Notes: generated from the sequence alone by a model not told the origin. 64,000 nucleotides of DNA from JASGMR01 sp963664675 (GCA_963664675.2 CAXXLB010000002.1:1-64000), one strand, 5' to 3'. Shown: positions 36,657-46,993, counted from the first letter of the stretch. A program made the numbers and translations.

Positions 36657-36672
36657 TGTATCTGTAGATACA
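36657..36672. promoter_or_regulatory. Crp/Fnr-type palindromic operator
   Basis: TGTATC-TGTA-GATACA, a perfect 6-4-6 inverted repeat. If TATCAT at 36694-36699 is the -10 of the ABC operon, the palindrome is centred about 41 bp before the transcription start, the class II activator position, and no -35 box is seen. Confidence 0.65.
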
Positions 36673-36748
36673 GTAGCTCCGATAAATATATATTATCATT
36701 AATATAACGTAATTGAAAATGCATGTCAATATCAATTGGAGGAAGAAG

Positions 36749-37717
36749 ATGAAAAAGAAAGTACTTGAATTAATATTCATATTTTGTATCGGTTTTTTTA
36801 CAGTCTTTGCCCAAAGTAGTTTAAACGCAAAAACAATTATGACCGTTGTAGCACCTAAATCACCAGCGGCAATTCCAATTTTAAAAATGGTTGAAAGTAA
36901 TTGTATGGGTAAAAATATTGAAATTGATCTTCAGTTCTATAGCACTATGGAAGCTATGGTAACACTGGCTTCAGGCAAAAATTATGCTGTTTTGATTGTT
37001 CCGACACATACTGCGGTTAATCTTTATAATAAAGGTATTGATGTTAAATTGCTCAACGTATTTAACTGGGGAGGAACGTATCTGAGTACGACGGATCCCG
37101 ATTGTTTTGATTGGGAAGATCTTGAAGGTAAAGAACTTTATGTACCGGCCAGAGGTTCAATTCCGGATATTTTAACGCAGTATTTTTTAAGTCAAAATGG
37201 GTTGGAAATCGGGAAAAATATTGAAGTTGTTTACTCGTCACATATTGAAATTGCGCAGTTAATCGCATTGGGAAGAATTAAATATGCTATAGATGCACAA
37301 CCATATGTTTCATTGAACCTGAAAAAGGTGAAAGATTACAGAGTTATCTCGGAATTTTCCAGAGACTGGGAATTAACCCAGGGGGAAAAGTATTCTATGC
37401 CCGGCAATTGCAGTGTTGCCAATTCCACGTATTTGAGTAAAAACAAAGATATCGTGTTGAATTTCGATGAAAAATTATCCGGTGCCATTGAATGGGTAAT
37501 TGAAAATCCTGAAGAAGCGGGGAAACTTGCGAATGCCTATCTTAATGCAAACGCTGAGCTGATCGCAGATGCTATGCCTGGTTTTTGCTTTGAGTATGAA
37601 TCTGCGGCCGATGTTAAGAATGATGTTGAGAGATACTGTAGTGTTTTATATGAATTGAAACCGGAAAGCATCGGAAATAAAATGCCTGATAACGACTTCT
37701 TTTATATACCTGAATAG
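36749..37717 (+). CDS. ABC transporter binding protein, NMT1/nitrate-sulfonate-taurine type
   Basis: Periplasmic binding protein with a signal peptide (about 1-22, ending VFAQS) and the two-lobe NMT1-like fold: YSTMEAMVTLASGKNYAVLI in lobe one, EDLEGKELYVPARGSIPD and ALGRIKYAIDAQPYV later. 322 residues. The ATG at 36749 follows GGAGGAAG; an upstream in-frame ATG at 36713 has no site. Ligand not readable: sulfonates, nitrate, pyrimidines and aromatic acids are all known. A terminator-like hairpin separates it from the permease. Confidence 0.83.
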   Translation: MKKKVLELIFIFCIGFFTVFAQSSLNAKTIMTVVAPKSPAAIPILKMVESNCMGKNIEIDLQFYSTMEAMVTLASGKNYAVLIVPTHTAVNLYNKGIDVKLLNVFNWGGTYLSTTDPDCFDWEDLEGKELYVPARGSIPDILTQYFLSQNGLEIGKNIEVVYSSHIEIAQLIALGRIKYAIDAQPYVSLNLKKVKDYRVISEFSRDWELTQGEKYSMPGNCSVANSTYLSKNKDIVLNFDEKLSGAIEWVIENPEEAGKLANAYLNANAELIADAMPGFCFEYESAADVKNDVERYCSVLYELKPESIGNKMPDNDFFYIPE

Positions 37718-37721
37718 CAAA

Positions 37722-37747
37722 AGGGGCTTTCGCCCCTCTCCTTTTTT
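37722..37747 (+). terminator. Terminator-like hairpin after the SBP gene
   Basis: AGGGGC pairs with GCCCCT over a TTTC loop, then CTCC and six T. It is a complete terminator, so permease and ATPase expression depends on read-through or on another promoter. Confidence 0.85.
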
Positions 37748-37788
37748 AATATTTGAAAAATCGATATAAAACGAAAGGAATACTTTGA

Positions 37789-38607
37789 GTGAAAATATTG
37801 CCCGATAAAAATAATAAAAATGAAAATAGATTGAGGAGTATTACGGGTTTGCATGAAAAGAAGAAACTTAACTTGGGGTTATTGTGGTCCCTGGGTTTTC
37901 TTTTACTGGTCTGGCAGACATTATCATTGATTTATCCACCGTTAATCCTCCCCGGCCCTATCCTGACTTTTCAATCGTTGCTTGCCATAATCCAGAGTGG
38001 TAAACTCTGGCCGGAAGTGATTGTAACTCTTCAAAGACTAGTAATAGCGTTACTGTTATCAATACTGGTCGGTACTATATTTGGAATCTTGATGGGAAAT
38101 AATAAAAGATTAAAAAACTTATTTGAGCCTATCGTATATATTATTCAGGCGATTCCGCCCATTCTATATATGACGGTCGCAATGATCTGGTTCGGATTGA
38201 ACGGGAAAACAACTATATTTATAGTTTTTATAGGTAGTTCACCGGTTATGGCGGTAACCATAAAGGAAGGATTTGAAAACATCGATCCCAAACTGATCGA
38301 AATGGGAAAGGCGTTTAAGTTCACACATAAAGAAATGATCACTGAAATTGTGTTGCCATCATTGGGGGCCTACTTTAAGGCAGGCTTGATAACAGTCTTT
38401 AGTTTTGGCTGGAAAATGGTTGTTATGGGCGAAGTGTTGAGTGCCAGTACAGGACTTGGAGCACAAATTACTGATGCCAGAGTGAATCTTGAAACAAATA
38501 TGGTGTTCGCATGGGGAATTGTTGTCGTCTTGCTTTGTTTTATTTTTCAAAAAATCACTTCCAGGTTATTCGAATTGAAACCAAGGCGAAGAAATTATGA
38601 CAGATAA
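37789..38607 (+). CDS. ABC transporter permease, SsuC/TauC type
   Basis: Six-helix permease of the taurine/nitrate family. The motif LILPGPILTFQSLL near residue 50 and the EAA loop EMGKAFKFTHKEMITEIVLPS near 166 are characteristic. 272 residues. GTG start, with AAAGGA about nine bases ahead. Its end overlaps the ATPase gene by 11 bp. Confidence 0.88.
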   Translation: MKILPDKNNKNENRLRSITGLHEKKKLNLGLLWSLGFLLLVWQTLSLIYPPLILPGPILTFQSLLAIIQSGKLWPEVIVTLQRLVIALLLSILVGTIFGILMGNNKRLKNLFEPIVYIIQAIPPILYMTVAMIWFGLNGKTTIFIVFIGSSPVMAVTIKEGFENIDPKLIEMGKAFKFTHKEMITEIVLPSLGAYFKAGLITVFSFGWKMVVMGEVLSASTGLGAQITDARVNLETNMVFAWGIVVVLLCFIFQKITSRLFELKPRRRNYDR

Positions 38608-39322
38608 AATAATACTTAAGATTCTGAACGTTGAAAAACATTTTGGAGATATAAATGTTCTGCGCAATTTGAATCTGAAAGTGGCCGAAAAAGAAATTGT
38701 GTGTATAATAGGGCCCTCGGGGTGCGGAAAATCTACAATACTGAATATCATTTCAGGGCTCACAGATCCTTCGAGTGGTGAAATAGTAAATAACAGTAAA
38801 AATACAAGCTATGTATTTCAGGAAGACAGGCTTTTACCATGGAGAGATGTATACCAGAACATACGCGTGGTTAATAAAAGAAGTTCTCATGCGTATTGCA
38901 TGGAATTGATTGAAAAAGTTGGATTGAAAGGATTTGAAAAATTTTATCCCTCTGAGTTAAGTGGCGGAATGAGGCAGAGATGCTCTCTTGCGAGGGCCTT
39001 TAATTATGAAGCCGATCTGCTGTTGATGGATGAGCCATTTAAATCTCTTGATTATAACTTAAGAATAAGTATGATATGCTATCTGCTTACACTCTGGAAC
39101 AGTACGAAAAAAACGATTATTTTTGTAACTCATGAAATCGATGAAGCACTTTTACTCGGTGATAGGGTTATACTACTGTCCGACAGGCCAACAAAGGTAA
39201 ACAGAGAATCCCATTTGAAAAAACCAAAGGATGAAAGAAGTCTCACAGATTACGATCTGGTTGAAGAAAGAAACGCAATCATCCGGGCTATGCAGGGTTA
39301 CGGTGATCAGGGTTCGAGATAA
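38597..39322 (+). CDS. ABC transporter ATP-binding protein, SsuB/TauB type
   Basis: Energises the taurine/nitrate-type importer. Walker A GPSGCGKST near 38-46, Q-loop YVFQEDRLLPWRDV, signature LSGGMRQR, Walker B LLLMDEPF and the switch His in FVTHEIDEAL. 241 residues. Last gene of the operon; only a weak hairpin follows. Confidence 0.9.
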   Translation: MTDKIILKILNVEKHFGDINVLRNLNLKVAEKEIVCIIGPSGCGKSTILNIISGLTDPSSGEIVNNSKNTSYVFQEDRLLPWRDVYQNIRVVNKRSSHAYCMELIEKVGLKGFEKFYPSELSGGMRQRCSLARAFNYEADLLLMDEPFKSLDYNLRISMICYLLTLWNSTKKTIIFVTHEIDEALLLGDRVILLSDRPTKVNRESHLKKPKDERSLTDYDLVEERNAIIRAMQGYGDQGSR

Positions 39323-39558
39323 GAAAATTCATGAGTGGCCCGGTTGTAAATTTTAAAATTATAATTCTTTATATCGAAACGGCTGCATTGGAAAATTCAT
39401 TTTTGTCTATTCGAAAGCCCATTATATAATAAAAGAGAAAAATCCGACTTTCAGGATTCTGTTTATTTGTCATACCAATAAAAGATGATAAGGAACGTCA
39501 AGTATTTCTCACTTCGATAATTTAATATTTATCCAGAAAGCAAAAAGGAGAGGTCGTT

Positions 39559-40434
39559 TTGAGTTATTACATCAATCTTCAGAAGGCAATCGATTACATT
39601 GAAGACAATCTGGAAAAGGATATTGAGCTGGAGCAAATTGCAAAAATAGCTGGTTATTCTATCCCTCATTTTTACAGGATATTCGGTCCCATCGTCGGTT
39701 GTTCTGTGAGGGAGTATATACGAAGGAGAAAATTGAGCAAGGCTATGTTTGATGTGATAACTACGGAGACAAGTATAACAGAAATAGCTTTTAAAAATGG
39801 TTTTGAATCACATGAGGTATTCACCAGAACTTTTAAGTCGGTATATGGCGCGCCGCCGAGTAGTTTTCGTAAAATTCATGTGGAACCACACCTGTTTGAA
39901 AAAATCAATTTGCTTTCAAAAAGTAAAGAAAATGGGGTGATAACATTGAAACCGGAAATTATTTGCAAAGATGAAAAACTGTTTTTAGGTATCGCTAGAA
40001 AGATCAACCAGAGTGAAAGTATAAAGTACGGACTTTTGCAGAAGGTGAGAAAAGAGTTCAAAGAAATGTCAAAATTTATTGAAAACAGGATAAATCCTGA
40101 GTTGTATTACGCAGCATACGATTATAATCCGGAAGATATTCAGAAAGAAGACAACGAGATCAATTACACTTATTATTTTTGCGCTGAAGTACCCGGATAT
40201 GGAAAGGTACCAAAAGGTATGATTAAGAAAATTATCCCCAAGGCGAAGTATGTAGTTTTCAGTTATGATGGAAAAAGTGGGACATTGAACGGAGAAACAT
40301 TAAATATGCAAGTATATGATTATATTGACGGTATCTGGCTTCCGAAATCCGGATTAGAGCTCGCCGATACATCCGACTACGAAGCGATTAATGAAAAAGA
40401 AAATCGTGTCGATTACTACATTTCCATAAAATAA
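39559..40434 (+). CDS. AraC-type HTH regulator with GyrI-like effector domain
   Basis: Residues about 8-105 are a double helix-turn-helix of the AraC type (DIELEQIAKIAGYSIPHFYR and TSITEIAFKNGFESHEVFTR, then YGAPPSSFRK). The rest is a GyrI-like/SHV1 domain that usually binds drugs or other small molecules, as in Rob and BmrR relatives. TTG start with AAGGAGAGG ahead. 291 residues. No target is obvious beside it; neighbouring genes include MFS carriers and acetyltransferases. Confidence 0.85.
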   Translation: MSYYINLQKAIDYIEDNLEKDIELEQIAKIAGYSIPHFYRIFGPIVGCSVREYIRRRKLSKAMFDVITTETSITEIAFKNGFESHEVFTRTFKSVYGAPPSSFRKIHVEPHLFEKINLLSKSKENGVITLKPEIICKDEKLFLGIARKINQSESIKYGLLQKVRKEFKEMSKFIENRINPELYYAAYDYNPEDIQKEDNEINYTYYFCAEVPGYGKVPKGMIKKIIPKAKYVVFSYDGKSGTLNGETLNMQVYDYIDGIWLPKSGLELADTSDYEAINEKENRVDYYISIK

Positions 40435-40505
40435 GTTATAATTGATGTGCGTAAACGTGAATTTGTAAGAATTTGCGTTTATTTTTGAAAACAGGAGATG
40501 ATCTC

Positions 40506-41186
40506 ATGAATTCCAAAGAAGTGAAAGAACGTTTGTTTAGTTTGGGAGCCGACTTGTGCGGAATTGCCGACGCCGATAGTTTAGATGATTCTCCGGAGGG
40601 ATTTTGCCCGAAAGATGTGCTGCCGACATGTAAATCCGTCATTGTTTTCGCGAATAGATTTCTTGTGGGGACACTCCTGTGCAATACGACCGTACCATAT
40701 ACTGTCGTAAGAAATATATTATCCGACAGAATGGACAAAATGGCCGTGCAATTTTGTACCGATCTTGAAAGGAAAGGAATCGTAGCAGTTCCCACAGGCA
40801 CGATTGGACCGACTGAATATGATGAAAATACCGACAGATACAGGAATATCGTGTCTGCCAAACATTGTGCGCAGGCTGCAGGGCTGGGAACCATAGGAAA
40901 AAACACCCTGCTGATAACTCCGGAATTCGGAAATATGGTCTGGTTGAGTGTTGTTTTAACAGAAATTGAACTGGAGGCCGATAAACCGATTCGGAATAAT
41001 ATCTGTGACAATTGCAATCTGTGTGTCGAAGCATGTCCCGTTGGAGCGGTCGGCGAACCGGAAATGAACCAGCTTGCCTGCTCGAAATACGCTTTTGGAA
41101 GCGAGGGAAAAGGAAACTGGAAAATCAAGTGTCATAAATGCAGAGATGCCTGCCCATATTCTCTCGGTACTATGAATTCATTTTGA
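40506..41186 (+). CDS. 4Fe-4S protein, epoxyqueuosine reductase (QueG)-like
   Basis: C-terminal ferredoxin domain with two clusters: CDNCNLCVEACP and CHKCRDACP. The N-terminal part matches QueG-like proteins in layout (SLGADLCGIADAD, then AAGLGTIGKNTLLITPEFG). At 226 residues it is shorter than QueG (about 310-380) and lacks the HEAT-repeat tail, so it is more likely one of the uncharacterised small homologues than a tRNA-modifying enzyme. The ATG at 40506 follows AGGAGATG. Confidence 0.78.
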   Translation: MNSKEVKERLFSLGADLCGIADADSLDDSPEGFCPKDVLPTCKSVIVFANRFLVGTLLCNTTVPYTVVRNILSDRMDKMAVQFCTDLERKGIVAVPTGTIGPTEYDENTDRYRNIVSAKHCAQAAGLGTIGKNTLLITPEFGNMVWLSVVLTEIELEADKPIRNNICDNCNLCVEACPVGAVGEPEMNQLACSKYAFGSEGKGNWKIKCHKCRDACPYSLGTMNSF

Positions 41187-41313
41187 AGATGATACCTTCT
41201 ATCGACTTGTTGACCATTTTCGATTGATATCGGGATGGTTTTCTACTTCAAAAATCCATGACCCGTGCATGTTTTAGAAACAGATGCGATCAAAAGATAA
41301 AACCTGAAAAGAA

Positions 41314-41964
41314 TTATTTTCCGTTATCCTGAGATATTCTGAACTTTCCGTACATCAAATGATCTTCAACCTTCACAACGTGCTGTGCAGGTTTATAAAC
41401 GTCTTCTGCGGGGTACCCAATGGGGAGAAAACACGCTATTTCGTAATTCTGAGGTATCTGAAGGATCTTTTTCAGTTCTCCTGTATTGCGTGGGACGCAG
41501 GTAACGCCAAAAATTCCGAAGCTTGCAGCGGCCAGCAGAAGATTTTCTATAGCCATCCAGATAGACACCGTATAATTCATCTCAAATTCATTTTTCATCG
41601 AACCGACTTTCTTTTTGCTGTAGTAAACGGGAATAAGAAGCACGGGGGCTTCCAGAAGCATCTTCATCTGCTTGGGGATAGCATCTCTGTACATTTCTGC
41701 CTGAAGTTTGTCGGTGAGTCCCATTCTTTTTATGATTCCATCTATTTTCTTCCTGGCCCCGGAATCGAATTCTCCTGATGCATCAACCAGAGTCTCCCTT
41801 TCCCGGGCATCGGAAACACTTATGAAATACCATTTTCTCATGTGATCGTTAGATGGCGCTTTCAAAGCGGCACAAATCAATTTTTTCAATGTTTCTCCAT
41901 CCACAGGCTTTTCTGAAAAATCCCTTATACTCCTGCGTGTATTTATGGCATCGAAAATATCCAT
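41314..41964 (-). CDS. Nitroreductase-family flavoprotein
   Basis: FMN-binding fold: N-terminal TRRSIRDFSEKPVDGETL with the FMN-phosphate Arg residues and ALKAPSNDHMRKWYFI. Central ENLLLAAASFGIFGVTCV and CFLPIGYPAEDV are family landmarks. 216 residues, GGAGGAG ahead of the ATG. Reduces nitroaromatics, quinones or similar in other bacteria; the natural substrate is unknown. Monocistronic. Confidence 0.87.
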   Translation of the reverse strand: MDIFDAINTRRSIRDFSEKPVDGETLKKLICAALKAPSNDHMRKWYFISVSDARERETLVDASGEFDSGARKKIDGIIKRMGLTDKLQAEMYRDAIPKQMKMLLEAPVLLIPVYYSKKKVGSMKNEFEMNYTVSIWMAIENLLLAAASFGIFGVTCVPRNTGELKKILQIPQNYEIACFLPIGYPAEDVYKPAQHVVKVEDHLMYGKFRISQDNGK

Positions 41965-42204
41965 TTTTTCTCCTCCCTTAAACCATTATCGCAAAAAAAT
42001 TATACAATGAATAGTTTGCAATAATAAGTGGCCAGAAAAATCTGACTGAAATCATTATTTTACGATAAGTATGATCCATACAAGATGAATTGGAATAATA
42101 ATTTGGGAAGAAAGAGAGAAAAATTTTATTCATACTTGAGATAGAGCCTGTTATTCTCCTCTCTTCTCCTCTTTTTTAAGTACTATACACTAAAAAATTA
42201 TGCA

Positions 42205-42750
42205 CTATTTCTTTATTTTCTGTTTGTCCATAAATTCCGTTTTCAATATCGCATATTCATAGGTATCTTTCCAGATTGGTTCGTTATTTTCATCAACAAA
42301 GAAGTAAACATTTTGCAGTAGTGTTCCCTCTCTGCGCATACCTACTCTCTCAAGCAAACGCCAGGATTTTGTATTCCTGGGATCACACATCGCCACAATT
42401 CGATGCGCAGACAGATTTTCAAAAGCGTATTTCATGATTTCCTTCAAACCTTCCGTTGCATAGCCCCTTCCCCAGTAATTTCTGTTGAATACATAACCAG
42501 CTTTCCACGTATCGAACGCACCTTTTGCAAAATACAGGTTTCCTATCAGTTTTCCGTTATGAAGGCAGACAGCGAGAAAAGTTTCATCTTTCGCCCGTCT
42601 TCCGGCTTCTCTGTGAGCGTCTTCTCTTGAAAATGGTTTATAAGGTTCGAATCTGACGACTTCTTCATCGGATAAATATTCATATAAATCCTTAGCGTCG
42701 GCCTCTTCAAATTTTCTTATCACAAGACGTTCGGTTTTTAAATCGTTCAA
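42205..42750 (-). CDS. GNAT acetyltransferase, RimJ/RimL-like
   Basis: N-terminus LKTERLVIRKFEEADAKDLY and acetyl-CoA loop YWGRGYATEGLKEIMKYAF (about 95-113) followed by NTKSWRLLERVGMRREG are typical of RimJ/RimL-type N-acetyltransferases. A TTG at 42750 is favoured, eight bases after AAGGAG; a GTG at 42759 would touch that site. 181 residues. A small palindrome TTTCCAC/GTGGAAA lies 20 bp upstream of the start. Confidence 0.83.
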   Translation of the reverse strand: MNDLKTERLVIRKFEEADAKDLYEYLSDEEVVRFEPYKPFSREDAHREAGRRAKDETFLAVCLHNGKLIGNLYFAKGAFDTWKAGYVFNRNYWGRGYATEGLKEIMKYAFENLSAHRIVAMCDPRNTKSWRLLERVGMRREGTLLQNVYFFVDENNEPIWKDTYEYAILKTEFMDKQKIKK

Positions 42751-42896
42751 TCTTTTCACTCCTTCAAAATTTCCACAGTCGGTGGAAAATAAAAATAATA
42801 TAACAATTATTGACTCGTGATAACTCCATTGAATGTAGGTTTTCAGAAAATTAATAGTGCTCCCATTCCGTAATAAAAATCAGATCACGTATTTTA

Positions 42897-43759
42897 TCAG
42901 GCATCATCCAGGAAATTTTTTACAACCGTTTTGTATATTTCGGCTGTTCTATCTGATGCATGTGAGCCGAATTTGTGATGACAGCAAGAAAGGCCTCTGG
43001 AAAAGCCATCTGATAATCTTTGGTCGTTTTTACACCTGCTTAATCTATGTCGCCACAGATAAGCAAAACGGGTATATTTATTTGCTCCAACCGGTTATAG
43101 ATGTCGTAATTTTTAAGTTTTCCCGTTATTTTGAATTCACTCGGCTCCCACATAGTGTGATAAACATTTTTGTTCATTTTTGAGAGAGCCACGTTCAATC
43201 GGGCCGCGGGTCCATTCTGCAGACATCTTTTTTGTAATACTCCATCATCGCTTCCTGATATTTCTCATCATATTCGGAGTTCCTTTCGCCCTCATAAATA
43301 GCTTATCTTATATTTCGAGGCATTTTTTTGATATTCTCCTTCTGGGCCCTTTTCCACATCGAAGAACTTAACATGCGACAGGGGGAGTATCAGTTTTTTC
43401 ACTCCGACAGGCTTTTTTTGCAAAAGGTATGAGTAGATAAGAGATGTTCCCCATGAAAAAGGCATCATAATGACTTCATCGAGTTTCAGTTTTTCCCGAA
43501 CAACATCCAGTTCATCGATGAAATTTTCAAGGGAATAATAATTTTTATCTTTTACTCTGTCGGATTTCCCGCTTCCCTGTTGATCGTAGAAACAAACGAG
43601 TCTATCACTCGAAAAGTCTTCGATGGTATTCATCATTGTTAAAAATCCCGGACTCCAGCGAACGACCAGAAGAGGCGTTTTTTCTTTCTCTTTTCCATAA
43701 ACACAGCTCCATATTCTCCCGCCGGTTGTCTGTATGTAGTGTTCTTCCGCAAAAACCAC
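42897..43759 (-). pseudogene. Broken alpha/beta hydrolase (proline iminopeptidase-like)
   Basis: The first 155 codons (43759 to 43292) encode the N-terminal half: FYDQQGSGKSDR and the nucleophile elbow as PFSWGTS (GxSxG expected). The oxyanion motif HGGPG has become RWSPG. After the stop, fragments in other frames continue in order: GERNSEYDEKYQEAMMEYY, LNVALSKMNKNVYHTMWEP, INIPVLLICGDID then TAA, and HMHQIEQPKYTK, ending near 42897. Several frameshifts and nonsense codons, so not functional. Confidence 0.8.
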
Positions 43760-43862
43760 TGCCTTGTGTTCTTAATTATATTTAAATTATATAACATGAA
43801 TACCCTGAAAAATAATTAGCGACAGGCTAACAATAACGACGGCTGAATATTAAAGGAAGAGG

Positions 43863-43988
43863 ATGAACAACCTGAAACGGATAATAAAAAGAAAAAAATA
43901 TTTATTTCCGGCTTTTGTTTTCGCTATTTTTTCTTATCTGTTCTCAATTTTATATTTCTCAATTCTCCATTCACAGCTTCTCTTTTAA
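43863..43988 (+). CDS. Possible small cationic membrane protein
   Basis: 41 codons from ATG to TAA with an AAAGGAAG-like site just before the ATG. Five Lys and three Arg lie in the first 12 residues, then a 25-residue hydrophobic helix (YLFPAFVFAIFSYLFSILYF). It lies between two minus-strand genes. Such short hydrophobic frames also occur by chance in AT-rich DNA. Confidence 0.3.
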   Translation: MNNLKRIIKRKKYLFPAFVFAIFSYLFSILYFSILHSQLLF

Positions 43989-44028
43989 CTTGTCAGAATT
44001 ACATCAGTGAATCTGACTTTCTTTAAAG

Positions 44029-45279
44029 TTATTGTTTCAATTCGATTTTTCTTATAAAGACCAGTGAAATAAGCAATCCGGAGACACTCAAAACGGACAG
44101 TAAAATATGTGGTTGAACTTTATCCAGTAAAAATCCGAACAATGCCATTCCAACGGGAACCGTGATGTTCTTGAACAATGCCAGAAGTGCAAAGAATCTT
44201 GACAGCATGGATTCCTTCACGGTGGTCTGAAGGTGGCTCATCAGAGGAATGGACACGATGCTGTTGAAGAATCTGTACAGGAAAATGCAGGCGGAGATGA
44301 GTATGAATATTACCAGTGGCGATAAGAGGGATGAATTTCTGACAGTGGGGAAAACGACGATCGAATAGGATATGAGTGCAACACTCTGGGCAACCATTCC
44401 AACTGAAAACAGTGTTTTGTTCTTTATATTTTTTGAAAGGAATGCGATCAGAACGGATGAAGAAAGAACCCCGATACTAGCAATCGATTCGAGCAATCCG
44501 AACTGAGTGGATGAGAAATTCAGAACCTGACGCGATACGTATGGAACTATAACACCTATAAACGGCGCGATGAGAAAATTCAGGATAACTCCGCCGAAGA
44601 GAAGCAACAGAACCAGTTGTCTGTCATTTTTTATGTATACAAGGCCTTCCCGGGTCTGCATGAGAAACATTTTTATGATGTTGCCTTTGAACGGTTCCGG
44701 TTTCGTGTGTTTGTAAGAAATGAAAATTTCACTTATTGCGGAAATGATATATGAAAAGGCATTCAGAATGAAGACGGTTTCGATACCCGCAAAACCGAAG
44801 AGCAATCCGGCAATGGAAGGACCGGCAATCGAGGCTACGTTATCCAGGGCACTTTTGATGGAATTCGCTCTCAGAATGTTCTTTCGTTCGATTATCTGAG
44901 GCAGAAACGAAGAAGTGGCAACTCCAAAGAATGAGGAAATAACGGCCATTGGAATTTGCAGAATCAATAGTATTTCGAAAGTGATCACCTGTATATGTGT
45001 GAGATAGGCCATGATCAGAATTATACTTCCATTGAGAAAATCACAGATGATCATAGCGTTCTTCTTGTTCACCCTGTCTCCAATCACTCCGGCAAAGGGA
45101 AGAAAAACGAGTGACGGAATAGTTGAGAACATCAGAAACAATCCCATCATTGTCCCCGACCCGGTGAGCTGAAGGATGAAAAGAGGGATAGCGATTCTCT
45201 GGATTTCAGAACCCATCAATGAGACAAATCTCCCCGAGAGGAAGAGTACAAAGTTTCTTTTCATAGTTCCGTTATACAA
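44029..45279 (-). CDS. MFS transporter (MFS_3-like)
   Basis: Twelve membrane helices with the N-terminal FVLFLSGRFVSLMGSEIQRI and LPFAGVIGDRVNKKNAM (motif A, loop 2-3). About 416 residues. The TTG at 45279 lies six bases after GAGGG and is the best supported start; an ATG at 45264 and a GTG at 45321 are alternatives. Members of this group export macrolides and other compounds. Possibly co-transcribed with the broken ABC exporter upstream. Confidence 0.85.
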   Translation of the reverse strand: MYNGTMKRNFVLFLSGRFVSLMGSEIQRIAIPLFILQLTGSGTMMGLFLMFSTIPSLVFLPFAGVIGDRVNKKNAMIICDFLNGSIILIMAYLTHIQVITFEILLILQIPMAVISSFFGVATSSFLPQIIERKNILRANSIKSALDNVASIAGPSIAGLLFGFAGIETVFILNAFSYIISAISEIFISYKHTKPEPFKGNIIKMFLMQTREGLVYIKNDRQLVLLLLFGGVILNFLIAPFIGVIVPYVSRQVLNFSSTQFGLLESIASIGVLSSSVLIAFLSKNIKNKTLFSVGMVAQSVALISYSIVVFPTVRNSSLLSPLVIFILISACIFLYRFFNSIVSIPLMSHLQTTVKESMLSRFFALLALFKNITVPVGMALFGFLLDKVQPHILLSVLSVSGLLISLVFIRKIELKQ

Positions 45280-45459
45280 TTCATTCCCTCGCTTTACAAA
45301 TTCTGTTTTGTTTCGATTCACACTTTAAATCAATACTCATAAATTTATTTTTTCCAGGTTCATACCCGGTGAAATGATATTCAAAAAATAGAAAATCACA
45401 CTGTTTCAAGTCTCTTTCCAAACCTTTTATTCTCTCCGGTTATCACTCTATTGTATTTA

Positions 45460-46993
45460 CTATACGGAAGAAAACAGTTGTTTAAAGGTTTCCGAATCAC
45501 GCACATTTTCAAAAGAATAGCCCATCGAAAATTTTTCATCCTGAAGAATAAAAATCTGATCCATATATTTAAAAATGGAATCCCTGTGTGAAATAACGAC
45601 AAAGGTGGAATCAGGAAAATGGTTTCTGAGATTCTTAATGATTCTGGCTTCTGTAGAAGGGTCCAGTGTACTCAAAGCTTCATCGATCAAAAAGATCGAA
45701 GGATTCTTGATCACCGCCCTGGCTATCGCCAGTCTGACCCTCTGGCCATCGGATATTGCCTTCCCTTCACTACCCACAAGTGATTCCGGTTTGAAAGTAT
45801 CGTCCAGACAGGCTATTCTGAGTGCCTCAGTTATCTTTGGTTCAGAAATCTCTTTTCCGAGTGTGATATTTTCCCGAACACTGTCATTGAAGATATACGT
45901 ATTCCTGTTGACATATGCGATCTTTTTTCTCAATTCTTTCGTTGAAACGGATTTTGAATCTTTTCCGTCTATATAAAAATTTCCGCTGTCTATATCGTAA
46001 AATTTCGAAATCAGCTTGTATAAAGTGCTTTTCCCGCTTCCCGTTTTACCAGCTATTCCGATCATTTTTCCCGAATCTACAGATAGGTTCATATTTTTGA
46101 AGATGTTGTCTTTGCCATTGTAGGCGAAACTGATATCTACCAGTTTCAAATCATAACCATTCATGTCCGTTCCAGACAGATCTTCTTCTCTTTCATTGAG
46201 CAGAGAATTTATCTTTTCCCACATGGCCCTTGGTCTCTGCATCTTTATCTTCGCCATGGCGATTTCCTGAAGCGGGCTGAACAGATAAATTATCAGGGAA
46301 CTTATTGCGACCAGATTTCCAATACTCGTTTGATTGTTTATTACCCTGAAGGTTCCGAAAATAAAGACGATTACCGGTGCGAATGAAACGATTCCGGTCA
46401 TGAATCCTCCTGCAAATGCGCCGTATTTGTTTATGTTGACGTTTATTTTCAGATAATTGTCGATCGCTCTTTTGAAATTTTTTCCCACTCTTGTATAGAG
46501 ATTATCCACTTTAACCGTCTCAACTGCGTCCAGGCTCTCTTTAAGTTCTTTAGAACATTCTGCAAAAACGGAAGACATCTTCTGACTTTCCTTTGCCATT
46601 GACGAGATAATAATCCCTGAAAAGACCAGAACTGTTGGCAGAGTCGTTCAGAACCCTTGACATCAATGAACCGCTATCATTGTTCACGAAAAAAGACATC
46701 GGCAACTTCATGATTTTTTTAAAGATAGTCAGTTTTAAATCTCTTTCAAAATTCCCTTCAACTTTCGCCAGCGTGTAATTCTGAAAGAAATTGGCGATGA
46801 TTCTGATGATAATAATCCCCAGCATTACACCGGACCACATCAGGATTTCATTCATATCTTTATTTGGGATGACGGTGTCGATAAACATTTTCATAACAAA
46901 GGGATAGGGAATGATAGACAGAGATACCAGTGTTGCCATGATGAATGAAAAGACAATCTTTTTCTTATAATTCCTATAGATACTTTTTATCAT
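45460..46993 (-). pseudogene. Broken ABC exporter (membrane plus ATPase in one chain)
   Basis: Frame one (46993 to about 46625) has the first membrane helices and the coupling motif LMSRVLND. Frame two (about 46630 to 45460) resumes with AKESQKMSSVFAE, the last helices and an ATPase with Walker A GKTGSGKST, Walker B IFLIDEALSTLD and the signature weakened to ISDGQR. At the join near 46620 the reading frame changes and about 60 residues (two membrane helices) are missing. An internal deletion, so not an exporter any more, though the ATPase part is still open. Confidence 0.75.

Noticed and set aside
39442..39470. Hairpin after the TauB-like gene as terminator
   Set aside because: Stem is only five base pairs (AATCC/GGATT) and no T-tract follows.
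42857..43371. Two plus-strand ORFs over the hydrolase remnant
   Set aside because: They lie opposite to the decayed hydrolase frames, which show recognisable protein sequence on the minus strand.
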